A stretch of DNA of 64,000 nucleotides from Pseudomonas putida W15Oct28 (GTDB lineage Bacteria; Pseudomonadota; Gammaproteobacteria; Pseudomonadales; Pseudomonadaceae), in contig NZ_JENB01000011.1 in the NCBI RefSeq assembly GCF_000708715.2, positions 100,805-164,804 on the forward strand, written 5' to 3'. Numbering within the stretch: the stretch's first letter is position 1; each line of letters starts with the position of its first letter. The notes under the pieces are model-generated. The model saw nothing but the letters and a program-made list of their open reading frames with translations. It was not told the DNA's origin and ran no database searches. Of this stretch, positions 55,485 through 64,000 are shown in pieces. A program made the translations under genes and the position numbers.

Positions 55485-56102
55485 TTACAGAACGTCGAGC
55501 AGCTCGACGTCGAACACCAGCACGCTGTGCGGCGGGATGCTGCCAACGCCTTGGGCGCCGTAGGCCAGCTCGCTCGGCACGTACAGGCGCCATTTGCTGC
55601 CGGCATTCATCAGCTGCAGGGCTTCGGTCCAGCCAGCAATCACGCCACCTACCGGGAATTCAGCCGGCTGGCCACGCTCGTAGGAGCTGTCGAACACGGT
55701 GCCGTCGATCAGGGTGCCGTGGTAGTGCGTACGCACGTTGTCTTCGCGGGTCGGCTTGGCGCCTTCACCTGCGGTCAGTACTTCGAACTGCAGGCCCGAA
55801 GCCAGGGTGGTGATGCCATCACGCTTGGCGTTTTCGGCCAGGAATTCCTTGCCAGCGCCAGCGGCGGCTTCAGCCTTGGCAGCAGCTTCGGCTTGCATGA
55901 TGTCGCGGATCACTTTGAAGCTGGCCGACAGGTCGGCTTCGCTGACGCGGCTGTCGGCGCCGTTGAAGGCGTCGGTCAGGCCGGCCAGGATGGCTTCCAG
56001 GCTAACACCTGGTGGCGGGTTGTCGCGCAGCTGGCCGCCCAGCTGACGGCCGATACCGTAGCTGACGCGAGTTTCGTCGGTAGACAGATTGAGTTCGGAC
56101 AT
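55485..56102 (-). CDS. fklB: FKBP-type peptidyl-prolyl isomerase FklB
   Basis: 205 aa. An N-terminal dimerisation part (SYGIGRQLGGQLRDNPPPG) and a C-terminal FKBP domain (NVRTHYHGTLIDGTVFDSSY, WTEALQLMNAGSKWRLYVPS, GSIPPHSVLVFDVELLDV). It helps proline-limited folding. ATG 56102 has TGGAG upstream; the frame is open to 56261. Confidence 0.95.
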   Translation of the reverse strand: MSELNLSTDETRVSYGIGRQLGGQLRDNPPPGVSLEAILAGLTDAFNGADSRVSEADLSASFKVIRDIMQAEAAAKAEAAAGAGKEFLAENAKRDGITTLASGLQFEVLTAGEGAKPTREDNVRTHYHGTLIDGTVFDSSYERGQPAEFPVGGVIAGWTEALQLMNAGSKWRLYVPSELAYGAQGVGSIPPHSVLVFDVELLDVL

Positions 56103-56187
56103 TGTCGTGCTCCACTGCAGGGCGCAGTGCAGCCGCGCCCTTGATGAAAAGGGCGAGCAGCCTAGCACACTGATGAGCTGCGAGCAG

Positions 56188-56493
56188 CTACCAGGCCGAA
56201 CGCTGGGAAATCGGCACCTTGAGGTCTTCTTCGGGGTGCGAGCCCATGCCGCACATTTCATCCTGCACCGACCAGTGCACCAGGTTCATCGAGACCATGG
56301 GGATGGTTTGCAGCAACTTGCGGGCATCCTCCACCGAGTGCACGCGCAAGCGCTCGCCACGGGTGTCAGACAGCGGGTGGGCGCGCCCTTTGAGCCGGGC
56401 TTCAATGAGGTAATCGCCGCCTTCGATGGCGATCAGGTTCACTTCGTCGACATGGCCAGCCCTGGCCTCGAGATTGAGCTGATGCAGGTTCAT
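56188..56493 (-). CDS. DUF6482-type small conserved protein
   Basis: 101 aa, soluble. MNLHQLNLEARAGHVDEVNL begins the conserved part, and DARKLLQTIPMVSMNLVHWS follows. Found in many pseudomonads near fklB; function unknown. The frame is open to 56700, but that part overlaps the YqhA-like gene and a terminator. CGAGGTGC precedes ATG 56493. Confidence 0.85.
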   Translation of the reverse strand: MNLHQLNLEARAGHVDEVNLIAIEGGDYLIEARLKGRAHPLSDTRGERLRVHSVEDARKLLQTIPMVSMNLVHWSVQDEMCGMGSHPEEDLKVPISQRSAW

Positions 56494-56571
56494 GTAAGCA
56501 CCTCGCGATGAGAACCACGCATGAGCGATCATTTTTCGTACAGGTGGGCCGAAAGCACAAGCCAGAAACGA

Positions 56572-56605
56572 CACCGCCCGTCCGTTTTGCAACAGACGGG
56601 CGGTG
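56572..56605 (-). terminator. Terminator after the YqhA-like gene
   Basis: 11-bp stem CACCGCCCGTC / GACGGGCGGTG with a 12-nt loop, 17 bases after the stop at 56622. Confidence 0.75.
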
Positions 56606-56621
56606 CAGGCAACAACCGGGC

Positions 56622-57110
56622 TCAGTGCTTGGTCAGCTTGTCCAGGTAGCCCATGCAGAACGCCGAGACCACAAAGGTCATGTGGATGATCACGTACCAC
56701 ATCAGGTAGTCGGTGGAGATGTTCTGCGCATCCATGAACACCCGCAGCAGGTGAATGGACGAAATCGCCACGATCGACGCAGCCACCTTCATCTTCAGCG
56801 ACGAAGAATCCATCTTGCCCAGCCAGTTGAGCTTTTCCTTGCTGTCGTCGATGTCCAGTTGCGAGACAAAGTTCTCGTAGCCGGAAATCATCACCATCAC
56901 CAGCAGGCCACCCACCAGCGACATGTCGATCAGCGAGAGGATGACCAGGATCAGATCTGCTTCGCTCAGGGCGAAGACGTTGGGCAGGACGTGGACCACT
57001 TCCTGGAAGAATTTCAGCGCGAGGGCCAGCAGGCCGAGGGACAGGCCGAAGTAGATAGGTGCGAGCAGCCAGCGCGAGGCATACATCGCGTTTTCGAGAA
57101 TACGTTCCAT
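56622..57110 (-). CDS. UPF0114 (YqhA-like) membrane protein
   Basis: 162 aa with about four hydrophobic segments. Starts [20 protein letters not shown], the family N-terminus, which decided the start (the frame is open to 57167). Inner-membrane protein of unknown function. Single gene with a terminator. Confidence 0.93.
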   Translation of the reverse strand: MERILENAMYASRWLLAPIYFGLSLGLLALALKFFQEVVHVLPNVFALSEADLILVILSLIDMSLVGGLLVMVMISGYENFVSQLDIDDSKEKLNWLGKMDSSSLKMKVAASIVAISSIHLLRVFMDAQNISTDYLMWYVIIHMTFVVSAFCMGYLDKLTKH

Positions 57111-57200
57111 GGAGGGTTTGGGACTCGTCAGGTGACTAAAAAAACGACAGCGAGTATAGCCAGCCACCTGTTACAGCAAAAGCCCGGTGAACTGGGTCTG

Positions 57201-57300
57201 CTTTGCAGCCCATTCGCAGCGCAAGGCTGCTCCTACAAGGGAACGCGATCTCCTGTAGGAGCAGCCTTGTGCTGCGAATGGGCCGCAAAGCGGCCCCGGC
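57201..57300. repeat. REP pair
   Basis: Opposed copies of a GTAGGAGCAGCCTTGTGCTG-type REP with flanking TTTGCAGCCC / GGGCCGCAAAG parts. The two arms carry the same change from the common GCGGCC to GCAGCC. Confidence 0.82.
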
Positions 57301-57306
57301 AATGGT

Positions 57307-57645
57307 TCAGGTCTCAGGATGAAACTGGTAATCCCCCAGGTTCCGGCACCGCTCGCCATTGATCCGCCGCAACTGCGCCTGCAAATGCAAACACCAGATC
57401 TGCGGGTCTTCGGACACCTGATAACCATGCAAGGTCAGGCTGTCGACAATGGCATTGAGCACCGATTCAGCCACCATAGGCCCATGAAACGGCCCTTGGG
57501 CCTTGATTGCGGAAGGTTGCTCACCGGCCATGCCGGCGGCGAACAGCAGCGTCCACATGCCGTTATCCCCGGCCAGTGGGCGAATGCTGCATTCGATGCG
57601 GGTCACCAGGCCCAGGCACTGGCGTGTGAGGCTGAGGTTGCGCAT
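57307..57645 (-). CDS. Conserved hypothetical protein
   Basis: 112 aa, no signal or membrane segment. Sequence such as TRIECSIRPLAGDNGMWTLL and PMVAESVLNAIVDSLTLHGY. GGAGGGGAC lies before ATG 57645, so it is surely translated. I do not recognise a named domain. It lies downstream of and on the same strand as the Lon-like gene, 161 bp away. Confidence 0.72.
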   Translation of the reverse strand: MRNLSLTRQCLGLVTRIECSIRPLAGDNGMWTLLFAAGMAGEQPSAIKAQGPFHGPMVAESVLNAIVDSLTLHGYQVSEDPQIWCLHLQAQLRRINGERCRNLGDYQFHPET

Positions 57646-57806
57646 GGCCGCGTCCCCTCCAATAAGCCTTGTTCAGCCTGAACACCAGGCTGTTTCCATC
57701 CTGAACGCTGATACTGTCCTTAAGTTCCAGCATAGAATAACAGCACAGAAAGATGGAAAACCGGCGCTGAACGGTAGCACATCGCCGCCAGCGCCGGTTT
57801 ATTGAC

Positions 57807-60245
57807 TCAGGCCGGTTTGGCCTGGGCAATCACCTCTTCCAGGCGTTCTTTTTCTGCCTTCTCGATGTCTTCTTCGCTGATCATTTCGGCGATTTCACGC
57901 AGGCGTTCAACCACCCGGGCGTTGACGCTGCCCTCGGTAAACAGGCCCTGGTCATCGAGCACCCCGGCCTCCTCGCCCACCAACAGGCTCAGTGCCTCGT
58001 CGGCCTGGCTGACCGCGTAGACGTGGAACATGCCGTTCTCCACCGCCTGCAGCACGCGCTCGTCGAGCATCAGGGTGGCGACGTTGGCACGCGGGATGAT
58101 CACCCCTTGCTCGCCGGTCAAGCCACGCGCCTCGCACAGGCGGAAGAAGCCTTCGATCTTCTCGTTGACCCCACCCACCGCCTGCACTTCACCAAACTGG
58201 TTGATGGAGCCGGTGATGGCGAAGCACTGCTTGAGCGGCGTGCGCGACAAGGCCGAGATCAGCGTGCAGGCTTCGCCCAGCGAGGCGCTGTCACCGTCCA
58301 CATAACCGTAGGACTGCTCCAGGGCGATGCTGGCGGAGATCGCCAGCGGGAACTCCTGGGCATAGCGGCTGCCCAGGTACCCGGTGAGGATCATCACACC
58401 CTTGGAGTGGATCGGCTGGCCAAGGTTGACCTCGCGTTCGATGTCGACGATGCCGCTGCCGCCCGGGTACACGGTGGCTGAGATACGCGCCGGCATACCG
58501 AACGCCGAGTCGCCCACTTCCAGTACGGTCAGGCCGTTGCACTTGCCGATGGCCGCCCCTTCGGTGTCGATCAGGATGATGCCGGCCAGCATGTCGTCCA
58601 GCACCCGCTGCGAAACACGCCCGGTGCGGGTGGCCTTGGCCTTGAGCGCACGTTCGATGTGCCCGGCGTCGGTCATTTCGTCACTGGCCAGCTGACGGAT
58701 GAAATCGGCCTCGCTGACCAGCTGGAACAGGTCGCCGATACGCGCCGACAGGCGCGACTGGTTTTCGGCCAGGCGGGCGCTGTAGGTGGCCAGGCGCGCT
58801 ACCGCGTCACTGGTCAACGGCGCCATGCCCTCTTCGTTGGTACGGGTGCGCAACAACTGGGCGAACTGCTCCAGGTTCTCGTCGACCATGGGCATGTCTT
58901 CGTCGAAGTCCACGAGCACGCGGAACATCTCCTGGAAATCCGAGTCGTGGTCCTGCAGGGCGTAGTACAGCTGGCGCGAGCCGATGATCACCAGCTTCAC
59001 GTTCAGCGGAATCATCTGCGGCTGAAGGCTGACGGTGGCCACACGGCCCAGCTCCCCGATCGGTGACTCCATCTTCAGCTTGCGCGACTGCAGCGCACGC
59101 TTGAGCGCATCCCACACGAACGGCTCACCGAGCATTTTCTCGGCTTCAAGAATCAGGAAGCCGCCGTTGGCACGGTGCAACGCGCCAGGGCGCAGCTGGC
59201 GGTACGAGGTGTACAGCGCGCCCTGGTCGGTGCTGTATTCGATACGGCCGAACAGGTTGTCGTAAGTCGGGTGCGGCTCGAACACCACTGGCGCGCCACC
59301 GGCGGCATGGTGGCCGACCACCAGGCTTGGGGCGTATTGCTCTTCAAGCAGCTTGCGCGCGGCAGCGTCGGTCTTGCTGTCGTCGACCAGTTGCTCGACC
59401 ACGGTGCGCAGCAGGTTGAGCTGCACCGACTGCAGGTAGGCGCACACCGCGGCGTTCTCGGCGTACTTTTCCGACAGCGGCGCCAGCAACGGCTGCAAGG
59501 CCAGGGTGATGGTTTCTTCGTTGAGCTGGCGCAGCTGGTTGTTCGACTCGCGCTTCCACTGCGGCAGGCTGGCCAGCTCTTCGTTCAGCTGTTCCTCGAG
59601 CAAGGCGATGTCTTCGTGGAACTGCTCGCGCACCGCTTCGGGCAACTGGGCGAACTCGGCTTCGTCCAGCGCCTTGCCCTCAGCCATCGGCGTGAAGGCG
59701 ACGTTACTGGCATCGCGGTACAACGCCACGTCCTTTTCCAGCGAGGCCCGCTCGATCACATCCAGGGCGCGGTCGTAGCGCTGGTTGAAGGCGCGGTCGA
59801 TGGCGCCTTTCTTCTGTTGGTAGGACGGGTGCTCGAACACTGCCGGGAAGGTGGCCAACAGGTTGTCGATCAACCCGCCCATGTCGGCAATGAACGCACC
59901 GGCGCTGCCCGATGGCAATTCCAGGGCGCGGGGCTCGCGGGTGTCATCGAAGTGGTTGACGTAGACCCAGTCGGCCGGGGTGTGCTGGCGCTTGCCCTCG
60001 GCCTTGAGGTAGCGCTTGACGAACGAGAAGCGCCCGGTGCCGGGCTCGCCCATCACGTATACGTTGTAACCGGGGCGGGGCATGGCCACGCCGAACTGCA
60101 GGGCCTCGACAGCACGTTCCTGGCCCAGGACTCCGCGAAACGGCTCCAGATCGTCGGTATGGGTAAAGGCAAACTGCTCGGGGGAGAAACGCCGGGTCAG
60201 GGCTTCAGGCGCGAGACGCAGGCGCGCAGCGACAGGATCGGGCAT
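57807..60245 (-). CDS. Lon-like ATP-dependent protease (AAA_32 type)
   Basis: 812 aa. An ATPase part with NVYVMGEPGTGRFSFVKRYL (residues 61-80), where Arg72 stands in the usual Walker A lysine position, an inserted helical domain, then Walker B and sensor regions (ANGGFLILEAEKMLGEPFVW), and a C-terminal Lon protease domain with the Ser653-Lys696 pair (YVDGDSASLGEACTLISALS, GGVNEKIEG). It resembles the YcbZ/LonB-type proteins. AAGGAAACCC precedes the ATG. Confidence 0.92.
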   Translation of the reverse strand: MPDPVAARLRLAPEALTRRFSPEQFAFTHTDDLEPFRGVLGQERAVEALQFGVAMPRPGYNVYVMGEPGTGRFSFVKRYLKAEGKRQHTPADWVYVNHFDDTREPRALELPSGSAGAFIADMGGLIDNLLATFPAVFEHPSYQQKKGAIDRAFNQRYDRALDVIERASLEKDVALYRDASNVAFTPMAEGKALDEAEFAQLPEAVREQFHEDIALLEEQLNEELASLPQWKRESNNQLRQLNEETITLALQPLLAPLSEKYAENAAVCAYLQSVQLNLLRTVVEQLVDDSKTDAAARKLLEEQYAPSLVVGHHAAGGAPVVFEPHPTYDNLFGRIEYSTDQGALYTSYRQLRPGALHRANGGFLILEAEKMLGEPFVWDALKRALQSRKLKMESPIGELGRVATVSLQPQMIPLNVKLVIIGSRQLYYALQDHDSDFQEMFRVLVDFDEDMPMVDENLEQFAQLLRTRTNEEGMAPLTSDAVARLATYSARLAENQSRLSARIGDLFQLVSEADFIRQLASDEMTDAGHIERALKAKATRTGRVSQRVLDDMLAGIILIDTEGAAIGKCNGLTVLEVGDSAFGMPARISATVYPGGSGIVDIEREVNLGQPIHSKGVMILTGYLGSRYAQEFPLAISASIALEQSYGYVDGDSASLGEACTLISALSRTPLKQCFAITGSINQFGEVQAVGGVNEKIEGFFRLCEARGLTGEQGVIIPRANVATLMLDERVLQAVENGMFHVYAVSQADEALSLLVGEEAGVLDDQGLFTEGSVNARVVERLREIAEMISEEDIEKAEKERLEEVIAQAKPA

Positions 60246-60506
60246 TGGGTTTCCTTACTTCGGCGGGGCAGATGAGCAGCATTCTGGCGCTGCCTCAGCG
60301 CGCCTTGCAAGGCTCTACGGGACTTTATATCGCGGCAGGTCGCAGCCAGTGCAGGTCATGCAACAGCAAATTTTTCGCAATCAACAACGCAACCTTTAGA
60401 TCGTGCCTAAACTCCAAGCTGCGCGGGTGGGTGAAATGCTTTCCCGACCTGGCAACCGAGTTGCCAGAAACCCTGACCCTTGGTTAAGACAAAGAGAACA
60501 AATGCT

Positions 60507-60995
60507 ATGAAACGGATTCTTCTGGGTACTCTGTTCACCGTGGTCTCGCTTAACGCCATGGCCGAAGCGCCTGGCGGCCCGAACTGCGGCTGGGGCAACA
60601 TGCTGTTCGAAGGCCAGCGCGGCACTCCGGCACACTTCCTGGCTTCTACCACCAACGGCACTTCCGGCAACGCCACCTTCGGCATGACCTCCGGCACCAA
60701 CGGCTGCTCCACCAAGGCTTCGCTGACCTACGGCGGCAAGTCCTGGTTTGCCATGAACGGCATGATGAACGAGCTTTCCGAAGACATGGCCATGGGCCAG
60801 GGTGAAGCACTGACCACCTATGCCGTGGTCCTCGGTGTCGCCCCGGAAGACCGTGGCTACTTCGAGTCGGTCGCCCACCAGCACTTCAACCAGATCTTCA
60901 CCAGCGCCGACGTCACTGCTGAAACTGTCCACAGCAACACACTGGCCGTTCTGAAGAGCGACCCACGCCTGGCCAAATACGCTACCGAGGCCTAA
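60507..60995 (+). CDS. DUF3015-family periplasmic protein
   Basis: 162 aa with a signal peptide (MKRILLGTLFTVVSLNAMA). DUF3015 features: GGPNCGWGNMLFEGQRGTPA, TSGTNGCSTKASLTYG, two conserved cysteines likely bridged. Function unknown. ATG 60507 is the second Met; GAACAAATGCT lies before it. A GC-rich terminator follows. The upstream gap 60246-60506 holds the divergent promoters. Confidence 0.88.
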   Translation: MKRILLGTLFTVVSLNAMAEAPGGPNCGWGNMLFEGQRGTPAHFLASTTNGTSGNATFGMTSGTNGCSTKASLTYGGKSWFAMNGMMNELSEDMAMGQGEALTTYAVVLGVAPEDRGYFESVAHQHFNQIFTSADVTAETVHSNTLAVLKSDPRLAKYATEA

Positions 60996-61007
60996 GCGCA
61001 GCTGCTC

Positions 61008-61045
61008 CCGCCCCTCCCCCGGGGCGGGTTTCGCCTTTTTCGGCA
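61008..61045 (+). terminator. Terminator after DUF3015 gene
   Basis: CCCGCCCC / GGGGCGGG stem (61008-61015 and 61021-61028) with TTTCGCCTTTTT after it. Confidence 0.82.
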
Positions 61046-61068
61046 TCGTTAAGAAGTAGTTGCCCGAT

Positions 61069-62922
61069 ATGCTCAAACGCCTCGCTTCCCTGGCGCTGTG
61101 TGCCTGCGCCCCTGTTCATGCCGCACCCATGCTGGACCAAGGCCGTCTCCAGCAACTGGCCAATACCCCTTACTGGCTCGCCATTGGTCACTACGAAACC
61201 GCCAAGCTCGGTGGCTGGCGCAGCTATGTGGATGATGATGCGTTCTTCCTTGCCGAGGACGGTGCGCACCACCCCGACCAAGAGCTGCAAGCCACGGTCG
61301 AAGCGCTGTATGCCCCGGCCAGCCTCGGCGACAAGCACGCCCAATGCGTATTCCCCGCCCGCACCCGCTGGCTGCGCGAACAGCTCGACCTGCAAGGCCT
61401 GCCGCAACCGGACTGCCAGGAGTTCAAGACCTGGTACAAGTCGATCGACCCGCACAGCGCCGCGTTGATCTTCCCGGCGGCCTACCTGAACAGCCCGTCG
61501 TCGATGTTCGGCCACACCCTGCTGCGCATCGACCAGTCCAGCACGCGCAACGACGACACCACCCTGCTGAGCTACGCGATCAACTTCGGCGCCTACATCG
61601 AAGGCAGCGACAACAGCATCCTGTACGCCTGGAAGGGCCTGATGGGCGGCTACCCAGGGCTGTTCGCGCTGATGCCCTACCAGGAAAAACTGTCCGAATA
61701 CCGCAGCCTGGAAAACCGCGACCTGTGGGAATACCAGCTGGACCTCACCCCCGAAGAAACCGGGCGCATGGTCGAGCATGTGTGGGAGCTGAAGCAGATC
61801 CAGTTCGACTACTTCTTCTTCGACGAAAACTGCTCGTATCGCCTGCTGGAGCTGCTGCAAGTGGCCCGGCCGAGCCTGGACCTGACCTCGCAGTTCCCGC
61901 TGACCGCCATCCCGACCGATACGGTGAAGGCCGTGAAGCAGTCCGGCTTGGTCGCCAGCGAAACCTACCGCCCCTCCCGCGAACGTGAACTGCTGGCCCG
62001 GGCAGAGCCACTGGACCACGACGAAAAGCGTCAGGTGCTGGCCGTGAGTGCCGACACCGCGCAGTTGCAGAGCCCTGAATTCAAGGCCCTGCCCAGCGAA
62101 CGCCAGGCGTTGGTGCAGGACGCCGCGTATCGCCTGGAGCGCTACCGCGCCAATGGCCAGGAACGCGACCCAGGGCGGGCGAAACGCAGCTTCGAGCTGC
62201 TGCGGGCGATCAACAGCAACCCCCCGCCGCCCTTGCAGATCGAGCGCCCCGGCCTGCCCGAGGACGGCCATGACTCACGCACCTGGCAGCTGGGCGTGGG
62301 CACCCGTGAAGACCGCGCCTACGCCGAGTACGGCCTGCGCATGGCCTACCACGACCTGAACGACAATGCCTACGGCTTCCCGCTGGGGGCACAAATCGAG
62401 ATATTGCAGCTGAAGGTGCGCCAGTACGAGGGTAATGACTGGCAGGTTCAGCGTCTGGACCTGGCCACCATTCGCTCACTGACACCCCGTAACGAGCTGC
62501 TCAAGCCCTGGTCGTGGCAAGTGGCCGGCGGCCTGGAGCGGGTGCCCGGCAAGCATGATGACGAGGTGCTGGTCAGCCACGTGAACGGCGGCGCCGGTGG
62601 CACCTGGCAACTGGCCGACGGGTTGCTGGGCTTTGCCCTGGGTACGGTGCGGGTCGAGCATCACAACGACTTCGCCCAGTTCATCGCCCCGGCGGCGGGG
62701 TTCAATGGCGGGCTGCTGTGGCGCAACGGCTTGGGCAACATGACGCTGGAGGCCAAAGGCGATTACTTCACCAATGGCGAAGTGCGGCGCAGTGTGAGCC
62801 TGAACCAGCAGTGGGAGATCAGCCAGAACCTGGGGCTGCGGTTGAGTGCCTCGCGCGAGTTCAGCCACCTGGCTACGGCGCAGAACGAGGTGATGCTGGA
62901 ACTGAAGTGGTATCACTACTAG
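61069..62922 (+). CDS. DUF4105-family envelope protein
   Basis: 617 aa. A short signal peptide (to about residue 19), then the DUF4105 / Lnb N-terminal periplasmic domain with NSPSSMFGHTLLRIDQSS and YFFFDENCSYRLLELLQVAR, where conserved His and Cys look like a papain-like active site, then a C-terminal part that looks beta-rich and ends in a Tyr (MLELKWYHY), like an outer-membrane strand. Function unknown. ATG 61069 is preferred to an upstream TTG. Confidence 0.85.
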   Translation: MLKRLASLALCACAPVHAAPMLDQGRLQQLANTPYWLAIGHYETAKLGGWRSYVDDDAFFLAEDGAHHPDQELQATVEALYAPASLGDKHAQCVFPARTRWLREQLDLQGLPQPDCQEFKTWYKSIDPHSAALIFPAAYLNSPSSMFGHTLLRIDQSSTRNDDTTLLSYAINFGAYIEGSDNSILYAWKGLMGGYPGLFALMPYQEKLSEYRSLENRDLWEYQLDLTPEETGRMVEHVWELKQIQFDYFFFDENCSYRLLELLQVARPSLDLTSQFPLTAIPTDTVKAVKQSGLVASETYRPSRERELLARAEPLDHDEKRQVLAVSADTAQLQSPEFKALPSERQALVQDAAYRLERYRANGQERDPGRAKRSFELLRAINSNPPPPLQIERPGLPEDGHDSRTWQLGVGTREDRAYAEYGLRMAYHDLNDNAYGFPLGAQIEILQLKVRQYEGNDWQVQRLDLATIRSLTPRNELLKPWSWQVAGGLERVPGKHDDEVLVSHVNGGAGGTWQLADGLLGFALGTVRVEHHNDFAQFIAPAAGFNGGLLWRNGLGNMTLEAKGDYFTNGEVRRSVSLNQQWEISQNLGLRLSASREFSHLATAQNEVMLELKWYHY

Positions 62923-62943
62923 CGGGTCGGGCCTGCGCGCTTT

Positions 62944-63061
62944 TTGTAGGAGCGGCCTTGTGTCGCGATCGGGCCGCAGAGCGGCCCCAGCAATATGTGC
63001 ATCATCGCTGAAATCCCGGGGCCGCTTTGCGGCCCGATCGCGACCCAAGGCCGCTCCTACA
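62944..63061. repeat. REP cluster
   Basis: Opposed TTGTAGGAGCGGCCTTGTGT-type REPs with GGGCCGCAGAGCGGCCC and GGGGCCGCTTTGCGGCCC hairpins after the DUF4105 gene. Confidence 0.82.
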
Positions 63062-63171
63062 TGGAACGTGCCGCGCCGGAAAGAAAGTTTTCCAACCAAC
63101 TCTTTGACACTGTTTTGACACCTCCCCGACAAATCGCCACCTAGACTTGCCACTATCAACGGGAGGGTCTG

Positions 63172-63534
63172 GTGGTTATGTCGCGGTACTGGTTCGGCGT
63201 GTGCATTGCGTTGTTGCTGTCAGGTTGCGAAACCACCCACGAGCAGATGCTCAACCATGGTTATCCCCCTGCCTATGCCGATGGCTTCCAGGACGGCTGC
63301 AGCAGCGGCCGCCTGGCGGCCGGGCTGATGGTGGGCGGGTTCAGCAAGAACGTGCCGCGCTACCTGCACGAGCGCCAGTACGAAACCGGCTGGGACGATG
63401 GTTTTCGCCAGTGCCACGCCATGCAGAACAGCGAAGAACAGCGCGAGTACCACGAGCGCTTCTGGGACCAGCGCGACCGCGAGTGGGAGCAGGAAAAGGA
63501 CCGTGGCGCCGCCAAGGCCTATCGCCATAACTGA
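63172..63534 (+). CDS. Small lipoprotein
   Basis: 120 aa. The signal region ends in the lipobox LLSGC (Cys at residue 19), so it should be a lipid-anchored protein. The mature part (YPPAYADGFQDGCSSGRLAA, YETGWDDGFRQCHAMQN) is acidic with two more Cys, and ends in a charged helix. GGGAGGG lies before a GTG (63172) and an ATG (63178); either can be the start. Function unknown. Confidence 0.85.
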   Translation: MVMSRYWFGVCIALLLSGCETTHEQMLNHGYPPAYADGFQDGCSSGRLAAGLMVGGFSKNVPRYLHERQYETGWDDGFRQCHAMQNSEEQREYHERFWDQRDREWEQEKDRGAAKAYRHN

Positions 63535-63601
63535 GTCGCAAACGGACATCCCTTGAAACCGGCGGCCTGCCATGATGGTCTCCTGCACAAGGAGGCCCTG
63601 C

Positions 63602-64000
63602 ATGAGCCGAGCATTCGTCAACGAAGACCAGGCCGCCGCCCAGGCCGACCAACCGGTCGAGCGACGCGTCAGCGAACAAACCAACTACGTCACCGCCAAC
63701 GGCCTGCGTCAGCTGCAGGCCCGCGTGGCCGAGCTTAATGCCTTGCGCAGCGAGCTGCAGGCGCAGGGCGAGCGCGGCGACAAGCAGCGGCTGGCCGATA
63801 CCGAACGGGACCTGCGTTACTTCAATGCGCGGGTGCAGAGTGCCCAGGTGGTGCCTGCAGCAACTTCACGCAGCAAGGTGCAGATTGGTAGCCGGGTGCG
63901 GTTTGTCGATGCGCAGGGCCAGGAGCAGGTGGTGCAGCTGGTGGGCGAGGATGAAGCGGATGCGGGGCGGGGGTTGATCAACTGGGGGTCGCCGTTGGGG
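63602..64000 (+). CDS. GreA/GreB-family elongation factor-like protein, 3' end outside window
   Basis: At least 133 codons, still open at 64000. Starts MSRAFVNEDQAAAQ. The N-terminal part is a coiled coil (VTANGLRQLQARVAELNALR, LADTERDLRYFNARVQSAQV) and then the Gre C-terminal fold (KVQIGSRVRFVDAQGQEQVV, LVGEDEADAGRGLINWGSPL). The coil tip is shorter than in GreA/GreB and lacks their GDLKENAEY-type acidic tip. AAGGAGG precedes the ATG. It binds RNA polymerase by analogy; cleavage activity is doubtful. Confidence 0.85.
   Translation, partial: MSRAFVNEDQAAAQADQPVERRVSEQTNYVTANGLRQLQARVAELNALRSELQAQGERGDKQRLADTERDLRYFNARVQSAQVVPAATSRSKVQIGSRVRFVDAQGQEQVVQLVGEDEADAGRGLINWGSPLG

Overview
The window comes from the chromosome of a Pseudomonas putida-group bacterium. 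The base composition is GC-rich. It carries pntAA-pntAB-pntB next to gcdR-gcdHG, the CueR-CopA-CopZ copper module, the bauA-mmsA pair, a rplU-rpmA-obgE-proB cluster opposite ispB, and many Pseudomonas-type REP palindromes between genes. I see no prophage, plasmid, CRISPR or insertion-sequence transposase.

Layout. 1-6.9 kb: pyridine-nucleotide transhydrogenase and glutarate/lysine catabolism. 6.9-7.2 kb: a 125-bp piece that looks like an rRNA-operon P1 promoter, then a REP pair. 7.2-13.9 kb: an AraC regulator, a dCACHE chemoreceptor, and copper homeostasis (cueR-copA, copZ, two CueR-type operators). 14-20 kb: Bcr/CflA exporter, ArsR-like regulator, adenine/adenosine deaminase, SDR, YigZ-like and TetR proteins. 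20-24 kb: LysR, omega-amino-acid transaminase and methylmalonate-semialdehyde dehydrogenase (beta-alanine/propanal-type catabolism). 24.1-25.3 kb: a 246-bp inverted-repeat element abutting a DUF3422 gene that has lost its 5' end. 25.5-29.8 kb: MscS-type channel and alkylation repair (ada, AlkA-like glycosylase). 30-40 kb: iron-signalling genes (sigma-FecR pair without receptor, orphan fecR, and a complete sigma-FecR-TonB receptor set), two MFS proteins and tRNA-Met. 40-43.6 kb: LysE exporter/LysR, an M15 peptidase, rimI and the cryptic psi subunit gene (holD). 43.6-49.4 kb: a second 246-bp element, a complete-looking rRNA-operon promoter/leader region without rRNA genes, and the condensin operon mksF-mksE-mksB. 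49.6-57.6 kb: creA, proB, obgE, rpmA, rplU, ispB, yjdM, a Fur-controlled small gene, fklB and small conserved genes. 57.8-64 kb: Lon-like protease, DUF3015, DUF4105, a lipoprotein and a GreA/GreB-like gene running off the end.

The strongest unusual signals are: (1) about 550 bp of rRNA promoter and boxA leader (43953-44500) that stops before any 16S sequence and runs straight into mksFEB, plus a second P1 copy at 6937-7061; (2) two copies of a 246-bp non-coding element with roughly 75-bp terminal inverted repeats, lying in opposite orientation 19.5 kb apart, one exactly at the break of a truncated gene; (3) an orphan fecR that seems to keep the Fur-type promoter and the last codons of a deleted sigma-factor gene.
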